Source: Heterobasidion occidentale (lineage: Eukaryota; Basidiomycota; Agaricomycetes; Russulales; Bondarzewiaceae). From it: a DNA stretch of 64,000 nucleotides. Shown piece by piece: positions 11,532 through 21,208 of the stretch. How positions within the stretch are numbered: the stretch's first letter is position 1; every line of letters begins with the position of its first letter. The notes under the pieces were generated by a model, which did not search any database, was not told where the DNA came from, and saw nothing but the letters and a program-made list of their open reading frames with translations. The stretch covers positions 1,240,001 to 1,304,000 of the forward strand of contig JBCAQO010000008.1 in the NCBI GenBank assembly GCA_039111635.1. Reading direction: 5' to 3'. The position numbers and the translations under genes are program-made.

Positions 11532-12553
11532 TTACAAACAAGTGAGGTCAATGATCTGTGCGTCTCGGCAGGAGCGATGCGACGCGAGATGGTGGGAGTG
11601 TGAGCAGCTCAGCGCGTCACGATCCGTGCAAATCGAGGGAGCGGAATGACAACGGAAGGGAGGGTGGGGGGAGAGTGCGAGAATGGACGTGTGCTAAACA
11701 TACCTCCGGCGCCCCGCGCCAAACAGGCCCTGCCTGCCCGTGGCTCACCCCGTTTCCGTTCGTGTACCGAGGATTGGCATATGAGGACGGATGCGGTTGA
11801 GGGTGCGCCTGTGGGTGCGCCTGATGCACGTGCGATGGCTGGTGATGGTGCTGAGGGGGATGTGCGCGGGAGAGTGGGTGCGCGTGAGGTGGAGCGTTGG
11901 GGTGATAATGCGCGTGCTCGGGTGGTGGCGCGTGCTCGGCATAGTATGCTGGCTGGGGCGGAGGTTGCGAATACTGTGGGTCGTAGGGCGAGTAGTCGAC
12001 GGGCATGTTGCCATTCACGACCCAGACGTCGAGCAGTGAGCTACGCGCGTTGCGTTGACGGTCGCAGTTTCGAGACGTCTGTAGTTGGTGAGAGGAAGAT
12101 GGCAGTAGTGCGGAACAGTACACACTCGATCTCAAACTGAAGCTTTCTCTCCTTGTCAAAGGCCGCATTGAGGGCCCTTTCGTAGTCCTCGTGCATCTGT
12201 TGACCACGGGAGGGTGAGCCAGGGTGAATGCACGGACAAGACGCGGGAGAGCGCGTACGGCTGTTACTTGGTCATAGCGTTCTCTGAGAGATTGGAACCT
12301 GAAGTGGATGATTCACATGAATATGACCATCCGTTCGAGTGCGAACATGGGAGTGCGCACCTGTCCTTGTAGCGGACTTGGCGGTGGACAGACTGCTGCC
12401 CGTGGGGTATTTGCTAGAAAGCATTCGGTTGCAACTCTTGAGGATAGGTACAGAGAAGTTGACTGCGCTCACCCTTGGCCGATCTTCATGAATGACTGCC
12501 ATGGAAGGGACATCGTTTCTTACAATGGGAGCAGGGGCTATGGGAGGATCCAT
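11532..12553 (-). CDS. Small coiled-coil, His/Pro-rich protein with C-terminal SUMO-interaction-like motif
   Basis: A 181-residue protein of unknown function. Exons on the minus strand in coding order: 12553-12524, 12413-12361, 12298-12268, 12196-12126, 12040-11704, 11555-11532. All five junctions have GT/AG ends and the phases agree, giving an uninterrupted frame. Residues about 12-65 form a charged coiled coil (RYKDRFQSLRERYDQ then DYERALNAAFDKERK) followed by SLLDV. The middle is Tyr/Pro/His/Gln-rich, probably disordered. The last exon encodes only IIDLTCL and the stop. The IIDLT core matches the classic SUMO-interaction motif, a hydrophobic patch followed by Asp. The coiled coil resembles INO80-subunit-F/TFPT-type helices, but I hold that only as a possibility. 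A nuclear, chromatin-linked role is inferred, not shown. Confidence 0.75.
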
Positions 12554-13408
12554 GGAGAGCAGTATACAAACACGCGTAAACTCAGGACGCGGGGAACTTG
12601 TGCTCTTCGCGAACTGCACAAACAATACTCTCGACAATCCTCGACCATCTCAGCTTCATCGTCAAATCGTCGCGCGTCTTTGGTCAACCTTCGTCAAGGT
12701 AAATGCTCTTCTCGGGATCCTAGATTGATGAAACTTTTCGAAGGGACAGGTGAGGGTGTCGCTCAAACGTTTCAGCGTGCGCTCAGCCAGTTGTCCAGCA
12801 TGCTTCAGCCCGTCGGTCATGGAAAATATCGTTCGTTCATGGGGTAAGCAACCGCGCTCCACACGTGAGACACCCTGAGAAGCTGATCAGTGAGTGTATG
12901 CGGACGAAATCAGCTTCGCGAGGCGGGACCATCGCTCGCTCGGAGCAAGAGCGAAGAACGGCGGATTTCTATTTCTGCAGTGGGCTCGACGATCCTTGGG
13001 CAGCGAAGTGAGTTCAATCAATCTCCGTCATAGTCGCTCTGATAGGCCAGAGAAGATTGGCAACGAAAGGCTTGGTCGTCAGTCCGCCTGTCAGTGTAGA
13101 ATGTCGGGGAGTGCTGAAGAAGACGATGCTGTATAGGTCTTTAACGCCGAGTGGATTGCAAGGAGTCTCAAACATGGGTGCGCTGGCCTTTCCAAGGCTA
13201 GCTTTGTCCTGGACGGTATGTCCCCGTATCCCACTCCCTACAAATTCGGAGGCTGAGGGAGAGTGCTCCAGGGTATGCACAAGTACCGCACCCCCACGAT
13301 GTACCATCTCTGCTTTCACCCGATTTCGGTAACGTTCAGATTTATCTAAGTAGCGAGAAGTGTTCCGGCAAAGCTCTCCAGGTTGGCGATCGGAGCCCGA
13401 CACAAGTC
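12554..13408. other. Divergent intergenic region
   Basis: About 850 bp between two genes that point away from each other. Short open frames are present on both strands but none is convincing. It presumably holds both promoters. I could not recognise specific elements. Confidence 0.5.
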
Positions 13409-16129
13409 ATGAAGAAAAAACGCACGCAAGATATGGATCTTCCTCAGAAGCCTCATCGGCCGCTTAAAAAAGTCTGCTTACTCGAAGATCCACTGGATGC
13501 CTTCGCCCCCTGGATTGAGACTGTGCACCAAGATAACACTCGCTGGACTGAGGAAGACTCTCGTAGATCATTAGGAGACACCACACTCGTGTCAATCGAC
13601 CCTCCTGTAATTGAAGGCTCTGGTCACACTCCTATCAAGCCGGTAGTCTTCGGACCTCTTGTCAAGCTTATCTCGGCGGAACCCTCTAGGCGACATGTTA
13701 GACATCTAGACCTGCGCAAGGAGCTTGCTAGGTTAATGCTCAAGAATACGAAGTATTCTCGCTCTCGCTCACTGTCGTCTTATACGTTGCTTCGGAAAAG
13801 TATCCTGCATCCAGGCGACGAACAATCACGGGCTCGTGCATCATCACCTACGAGCAACTCGATTCCGTCAAGGTCCGTGTGCAGCATTGCAATTCTAGAG
13901 AGCATTCTATGCTGAGTTTGACGATGCGCTAGCTCGAAGATGGGTTTTCTAGAAATGCTCTATCACCCAACAGACGCTCCGACGATTCGCCGCTCTCGAT
14001 TCGCCTCCGCTGACGTCCTGGGTGCGCTGCGGGATGTTCCGGTGTTTGGGACGTCTGTATTTGAGCCAGGCTCGAGACATCTCGGGAAGGACTTCAGAGT
14101 ACTGTATATCGGTGAATCGAAATGAGTTTCATGCCTGCGCTCAGCTTTTTGAGATGAAATTGACTGAATTGCTCTGGGATCAAGTAAGCATCTCGCACTG
14201 AATTGAGAACTCCAGGAGCGCATCAATAATATATGTCGACGGAGGGTTTTGTCACTCCGAGCCCGAGGTGGCAGGTCGCCGTTGCGGCCTAATAGCCGAC
14301 CGAACGGGCCTTTTCTATTCAATCGAGCATCCGTCCAGTCGCGGGTAAGTTCACCCCTGCCACACACTCGTTCACTCATGGATCATCTTACAGGGCAGAC
14401 GCGCATTGTCAAGGCTCTTGTCTCATTGCAAGACACGGTGCGCGCAAAGGACCAACTCATACGCACGTTCGAGAGGCAGATTGTCCAGCTCACTGCCGAC
14501 TCCTCATCTTGGCGGAACCGCTATGCTGTATTGAAGCATGCCTACGTGATAACGAAGCAACGTTACGATGCGCTGCTAAAGACTACAGAGGTATTGAAAC
14601 AGTCGAACGTAACATTGAAGCGGGACAACACGGCGTTGAAGCAAGACGCGGCCACACGACAAGACTATTATGTCGCTGCATTGCAGAAGGAAGATGCGCT
14701 GGAGATACTGCGACAATCTCACGCCCGATTGCAGGCGGAGAGGGCGGCTTTGCAACAGCAGCTCGCACAAAAAGAGCGGGGCTTGGGTTCTGCAAACGCG
14801 TCTCTGCAAAAGGAGTACGACGCCTTGAAGCAGACTGTGGATAATCGGGACCGCGAGCTCCAGAGATTGTATTCGGCGCTCGCTGAGAGAAACCGGGAGA
14901 GGACTTCGGAGAGAGATCCATTCCAGGTGCCGACGTTCTACGCGCACTGCGACATCTCCCAGCGAGATTCTCAATGGGAGAAATATGCGAGCAGGCGCCT
15001 TGAAGGTGAGAGCGCGCAGATGAATGGAGGTATGCAAGAAGGTCGGTCAGAATCGGACGACTGGCAGCCGAACTCATTCCTCGAGACGATATTGAACACA
15101 GGTATGTCTGCTGTCTTCTTAGCCTTCCCTCAGTCATTCGTCTCTGAGACTACGTGTCAGTTTCCCAGCAAGAATATGACGAACCGATGCAGGGCATCGA
15201 ACCAGGACAGACTGTCACAGAAACTACACACCCCGAGAAGCAGGAGCCCATCGTAAAGTCAACGGTGTTGGGTATCTCCGAATACAACCCTGTGGCTAGG
15301 GAGGTAACTCCTGCAGTCTCTCCATGTGAGTAGATTTTGAATCCAAAATCGCAGGTATTGGACTATTGATCTCGATGCAATACATTAGATGGTGGAACAT
15401 CTCCTTATGGTGTCATATTCGACATCGGTGAACCGCCTCCCATCCAAAATCACGACCATTCCCTTGTTTTTCACGATGAAGATGCAAACGCCTCTTCGGA
15501 GGGCGACGAACCGACATCGTTGATCCTCCATCCATTGAGCCAGGTCTCACATCTATCCAGACTGTCAACATCCCAACACCTTCGCCGTCACTATCACATA
15601 ACGATACCGATTCGGAAGAGGAGTCAGATCCAGACGGCGACGAACTCGTCAGCCAGTCGGATGGATCTTATTCAGGTCTGTGGACAATTCCTTCATTTCA
15701 CCTTCTCGAAAGTGACAAAACATTATCGGCATGCATCTGCAGATGGAGAGGGACTGTACGTTCGACAACATATCGACCACCGGTTCGAAAACAGAGACTT
15801 CGGCATGCTGCAGAGTGCGACCACCATCAGCTCAGCGTCTCTCGCGAGCACGCTAGTTCCTTTACGAAAATTGGAACAATTTCCTAGGCCTGGTAAGTGT
15901 TACTTGCTTCATGCCGCCTAAAGCTAATTGTTTGCCAGGTTTGGGAAAAGCTCATGGAGAAAGTCATTCATCAGGTTCGTCCAAATATTCTGCTAGTGCG
16001 CCAGGCAAGGGAAAGCGTGGCGAAAAGAACAATGGGCCAGCTGTATCTACATCCTTTGTCAGTGCCCCTGCACCGAGGAATAGCTTGCCCGGAATCAAGA
16101 TCAGACTTCCTGTACAACACCTATCTTGA
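13409..16129 (+). CDS. Uncharacterised coiled-coil protein (frame-disrupted model)
   Basis: I do not recognise the family. Start ATG at 13409 (MKKKRTQDMDLPQ). Probable exons: 13409-14183, 14216-14344, 14394-15101, 15161-15325, 15389-15675, 15743-15892, 15939-16129. The N-terminal part reads as a globular domain (TVVLYVASEKYPASRRR, ITYEQLDSVKVRVQHC, FYAEFDDALARRWVF, MLYHPTDAPTIRRS, FEMKLTELLWDQ), but these pieces lie in successive different frames. Exon three encodes a long coiled coil (QTRIVKALVSLQD to about RELQRLYSALAERN). The tail is acidic and Ser/Thr-rich and ends GIKIRLPVQHLS. Frame changes near 13740, 13903, 13935, 14112, 14226 and 15510 can each be explained by one base gained or lost, mostly in a homopolymer or short repeat. 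The intron at 14184-14215 would be only 32 nt. Either the consensus is faulty here or this is a recently decayed gene. Confidence 0.6.
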
Positions 16130-16387
16130 GACTTACTGCGAAGACCATTCTGTGTTGCATATACTATACATGATTGACCGTTGGTGTTTGATATGTGTCA
16201 CTCTACCTGACAGTGTCAATACATGAGTTTATTACACTTGAAAAAGAATCATTTTTTGTCCTCGAGTGCCAAACTCGGAGGTTGTCGTGGGAAACCGGGA
16301 CTGACGCTCCGTTGTTTGCGCTCGCCAAACGAAGAGGAGCATCATCACCAGCGGGCCTGCTTGTTATCCTTCCTTTTCTCATCATAA

Positions 16388-17469
16388 ATGGCCTCTAGAG
16401 TTGCTCTCAATACCCTTAGGGCTTCCGGTAAGATATATTCTCTTCTGCTCGATCCTTTTTTGTGGAGGTCTTATCGAAAATGGCAACCTGTAGCCTCGCG
16501 CGTTCGTCCCCAGACGGTCGTAGCCTCCCAGCTCATGCATGCGTACGTCCTACCAGTTGCGCAGAGAGTTCAACGGTGAAAGATGCTGACATCTGGTGAT
16601 GGTTTAGTCGGGCTATGTCGAGCCAACAGCCACCCGCCGAGCGCGCGTCGGAGGTCATCAACAAGCTCCCTTCGTCCCCCAACCTCATCACCAAGACTGG
16701 CACCGCAATCCTCGGCAGCGGTCTCCTTGCCGCTGCCATCTCCCAGGAGCTGTATGTCATGAACGAGGAGACCGTCATCGCTGTCGGGTACCTGATCCTC
16801 TTCACTTACGTTGCGAAGGTATGTACTTCGTGTCATTGTATCCCCAATGTCTTCGCTGCGAGCAAATTGCGAAACTGCTGCTAGACGTTACGGTGAAACG
16901 CACAGGTGCTCACACGTATTGCTGCGTAGATCATCCAGACGCCGTACAAGGAGTGGGCAGAGGGGCACATCAATCGCATCAAGAGCGTCCTCGACAGCTC
17001 GCGTGCTGAGCACACCCAGGCCGTCAAGGACCGCATCGAGTCCGTCAACCAGATGAAGGACGTTGTATCCCTGACTGAGGGCCTTTTCGCTGTCTCCAAG
17101 GTGTGTCTTTTTTCTGGGTAGCGAATACACATGTGCCAACATCAACATGACGCCATAGGAGACGGCCAAGCTCGAGTCCGAGATCTTTGTCCAACGTCAA
17201 CGCGTTGCCCTCGCGTCAGAGATCAAGACCGTTCTCGATAGCTGGGTGCGATACGAGCAGCAGGAGAAGGAACAGGAGCAGGCCCAGCTTGTCAAGTCAG
17301 TCGTGGATAACGTGCTCAAGAACCTCAGCGACGAGAAGACGCAGAAGGACATGCTTGTCTGGGCCGTTTCTGAGGTAGAGCGTGAGTGCTCATTCTATCA
17401 CCGACGTTGTTTACAAAAATTCTTACATTCCATGATTTGACAGAGCTTGTCAAGAACAAGGCCATCTGA
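16388..17469 (+). CDS. ATP4: F1Fo-ATP synthase subunit 4 (subunit b), mitochondrial
   Basis: The peripheral-stalk subunit that links F1 to the membrane Fo sector of mitochondrial ATP synthase. Exons: 16388-16427, 16494-16542, 16608-16818, 16930-17100, 17159-17381, 17444-17469, which join in frame to 239 residues. The N-terminus (MASRVALNTLRASASRVRPQ) is Arg/Ser-rich without acidic residues, typical of a mitochondrial presequence. The mature region has the conserved PNLITKTGTAILGSGLLAAA hairpin, a second hydrophobic segment (VIAVGYLILFTYVAK), then a long charged stator helix ending QLVKNKAI. Length and order fit the fungal family. It lies between an unrelated coiled-coil gene and VPS1, all on the same strand. 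Confidence 0.95.
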
Positions 17470-17917
17470 GTTGCTTTGACCTTGGGTTAAAACGTAGAGT
17501 AGACTGAGTTAAACCCACTTTGTCGAAGTCGAAAGACATCTGTCAGGGCTGGAAGTCAACTTGTCAACCTTTAGCCTACAAACCCCTCCTACTATTCTCC
17601 GGAGTAGGTTTTCACGCACAGAGGTCGTGTAAGTTTGTGAGACCTATGGCAGTGAGACTGTCGTGAAATCCAATTTTGTTGAGAATGCCATGGACCTACA
17701 TTGGTCAACAGCGTCAACACAAAGAGACACAAAGATTACCTTGGAGGTGATTAGCCGAGCCGTGACGACGCGTGCAACCGACGTGAACGCGCCGCGCGCC
17801 GAACTCTTCCACGGACCTCCGTCTTCACCCTCTGCACCAACAGTCAATCCGCCAACGACAACTTCTAGGACACTGTTATAGCTGCATCTCATTTGCTGGA
17901 CTCAACAGTGGCTCAAC
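17470..17917. other. ATP4-VPS1 intergenic region
   Basis: About 450 bp holding the ATP4 3' UTR and VPS1 promoter. The open frames here (for example 17663-17881) have no coding support. Confidence 0.5.
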
Positions 17918-20885
17918 ATGGACGGGGATCTCATTAAGCTTGTCAACAAGCTTCAGGACACCTTCTCCAACCTTGGTGAGTGAAACAGACTGCCACGGCT
18001 TTGCCTTCGATACTTTTGATGCTCAAACGGAAGTGTAGGTGGCGAGCTGGATATGCCGCAGCTGGCGGTTGTGCGTATAATCCATCCCTTTCAGATGTAT
18101 AGCTTCGTGTAACAGTTGTATGTGCGTCGGCATGCAGGTTGGTAGCCAGTCTGCAGGAAAGTCCAGTGTGCTTGAGAAGTACGTGAAGTAACTCATTTAT
18201 ATTGACCCTCCATTCATAAATTTCTGGACAGTATCGTGGGCAAGGACTTCCTCCCTCGTGGTCAAGGCATTGTCACTCGTCGGCCACTTGTCCTCCAGCT
18301 CATCCATACGCCCGTACCCGAGACAGCCCCAGGGGCGCCAGAGCCAACGTACACTGAATGGGGCCAGTTTCTACACCTGGACAAACGTTTCACCGACTTC
18401 AACGAGATACGGAAGGAGATCGAGCAAGAGACGTTTCGCGTTGCAGGACAGAACAAGGGCATCAGCAAACTTCCCATCAACCTCCGGATATACAGCCCGA
18501 ACGTGCTAGACTTGACGCTCGTAGACTTGCCGGGATTGACCAAGGTGCGAAGCTTGGTTGAGATTCGTGAGAAGCTGTATGGCTGAATGGTGCCTGGCAG
18601 ATACCGGTGGGCGATCAACCTTCAGACATCGAGCGTCAGATTCGCGGCCTCGTCTTGGATTATATCTCGAAACCCAATTGGTGCACAGGTCTGCTCTGTT
18701 CACATGGCTATCTGTTACTGACGATCCCGCAGCGTGATCCTTGCGGTGTCTGCAGCCAATGTTGATCTTGCCAACTCAGAATCTCTCAAACTTGCGCGCT
18801 CGGTAGACCCTCAATGCCGTAGGACGATCGGAATTCTCACGAAGCTCGACCTCATGGATGCAGGGACGAACGCGCTCGATATTCTCACAGGCCGCGTCTA
18901 TCCGTTGAAATTAGGCTTTATTGGCGTCGTGAATCGCAGTCAGCAGGACATCAACGTGGAGAAGAGTATGAAGGATGCCATCGACAGCGAGTCGGAGTTC
19001 TTCCAGAATCATTCCGCATACAGGAACATCGCACACAAGAATGGAACTAGATATCTAGCAAAGACGCTGAATCAGGTATGGATATCCGGAAGCCATCCGT
19101 GCTGCGAGTTGTATTTGGGGTGCTAAAAATCTGTCCAAACAAGGTTCTTTTGACCCATATCCGGGACAAGCTCCCAGATATGAAGGCCCGGCTAAACACT
19201 TTGATGGGTCAAGCACAGCAAGAGCTCAATTCGTTTGGTGATGCTGCTATCTACGGTGATAGAAACCAAGTTAGAAGCTCTCTTTTTATAGCTGGAACAG
19301 ATTGCTGACCGGACTCACTTTCTCAGCAAGGCGCACTGATCCTTCGCCTCATGACACAGTTCGCGCGGGATTTCGTGTCTTCTATCGAAGGAACCAATGT
19401 TGATATCTCAACCAAGGAACTCTCTGGTGGCGCTCGGATCTACTATATTTTCAACGACATCTTTGGCAGTGCCTTAGCATCCATCGATGCCACTCAAAAC
19501 CTAGAGAATCAGGATATCCGGACAGCTATCCGAAATTCGACAGGACCACGACCCAGCCTGTTCGTTCCTGAACTCGCCTTCGATTTACTAGTAAAGCCCC
19601 AGATAAAGCTGCTCGAAGCACCATGCCTCCGGTGTGTGGAACTGGTGTACGAGGAGCTCGTCAAGATTTGCCATAATTGCACAAGCCTCGTAAGTGGTTT
19701 TCTTCGCTGTTCACATTGAGCATGTGATTAAATATAGGATTTTAGGAATTACAACGTTTCCCTCGCTTGCACGCTCAGCTGATCGAGGTTGTGTCCGAGC
19801 TTTTGCGGGAACGCCTCGGGCCTACGTCGGAGTATGCTCAGAGTCTGATTGAAATTCAACAAGCATACATCAACGTCAACCACCCTGCGTTCATATCTGG
19901 AAGCGCAAGCGCTGCTCAGGCGTCTACTGCTCCGCCTCAAAAACAAATCCTCCCGCCAAGGGTGCGTTCCAACAAGCGCTAGCTATCTTTGTTTGTTGCT
20001 CACGTTCTTGTTCGCTATCAGCCGACCTCTGCGGAGCCTGCTATCAATGGCACATCCACGATAGACGATGAGCAGGACGAGTCTACCGAGGACGCATCGA
20101 GTGTCAATGGGAACCCTCGAGATGGTCGCTCTGTCTCGTCCTCCTTGCACGATCGTTCACGCACGACCGCAACGTCTTCTGCATCGACCCTTGTAAAGTC
20201 GTCAAAGTCACATCATCGCCATTCGGAGGCACATTCCCACCGACCATCGAGCGCAAACACGCAGCCGGGAACGTCCCCGGCATCTGCCAAGGAAACCTTC
20301 CTTAATTACTTTTTTGGACAGAACGGACCCGGACCCATGTCTGAGTCCACTTTTGACAGGCCGTCAATGGGGCAGGTGGTCTCGTCAGGACGAGATGTCT
20401 CAGGATCCGACGCCTCGTTACAGTCAGGCCTCCTGGCTGGAAAGCGGGACGGGAATACTGCGGCATTTGATATGAAGAGCCTTGGGAAACACATTGAGGC
20501 TGTGAGTTACTCCTCTTCATCCTTCCATAAATGTTATCTAACCTCGAGCGCCGAACAGGTTTCATCTGACGGCGGCACGCACCTGACGATGCGCGAAGAG
20601 ATGGAGACCAACCTCATTCGATCGCTGATCGCGTCCTATTTCTCCATCGTGCGGCAAAGCATCCAGGACCTCATACCCAAGGCTGTCATGCACTTCCTCG
20701 TGAACCATACGTCACAACACGTGCAGAACCGTCTTGTCTCGGCCTTATACCGGCCGGACCTTTTTTCAGACCTGTTGAACGAGGACGAGACCTTGGTAGC
20801 GGAACGAGCACGGGTCAAGGCACTGCTAGACGCATACAAGGACGCGTTCAAGATTCTTTCGGAGGTCGGTCTAAAATCTACATAG
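17918..20885 (+). CDS. VPS1: Vps1-type dynamin-related GTPase
   Basis: A large GTPase that assembles on membranes and drives scission in vacuolar protein sorting, endocytosis and peroxisome division. Exons: 17918-17975, 18039-18070, 18138-18178, 18232-18544, 18601-18680, 18733-19075, 19144-19269, 19327-19689, 19746-19961, 20022-20501, 20559-20885. They splice to 792 residues without a break. The GTPase domain has the P-loop [12 protein letters not shown], switch region DLPGLTK and base-recognition TKLD. The middle domain is typical, and the C-terminal GED ([14 protein letters not shown] to about [12 protein letters not shown]) is intact. Between middle domain and GED lies a Ser/Thr/His/Asp-rich linker of about 150 residues (around 20030-20340), making the protein longer than the roughly 700-residue yeast form. 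There is no PH or proline-rich domain, as expected for Vps1 rather than classical dynamin. Confidence 0.96.
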
Positions 20886-21208
20886 AGAATAGACATAGTG
20901 CTGGCCCGCTTTACGTGCTCTCTTCCATTTGGGTTCTTTGTTCAAACACGATGTGCACAGCTCTGCGTCCCTATGATCTCACTACAATTGCCCGATGCTG
21001 CTAGAGGTGAACGTTAAATGTTAAGCTTAAGGCCGAGGACAGACCAGATTCAACAAACGAAGTCTATGTGTATACAAATACCGTAACAAGCCATGAAGTA
21101 ATGTACTGCAGCCAATGATATAAAATCCCATTATGATGTCGTGCTCGTGCAAGCCAGTGCTCGCTAAGCTCATGTAGCCATTCAGTCGTCCAAAATCGTA
21201 TGTTCATC

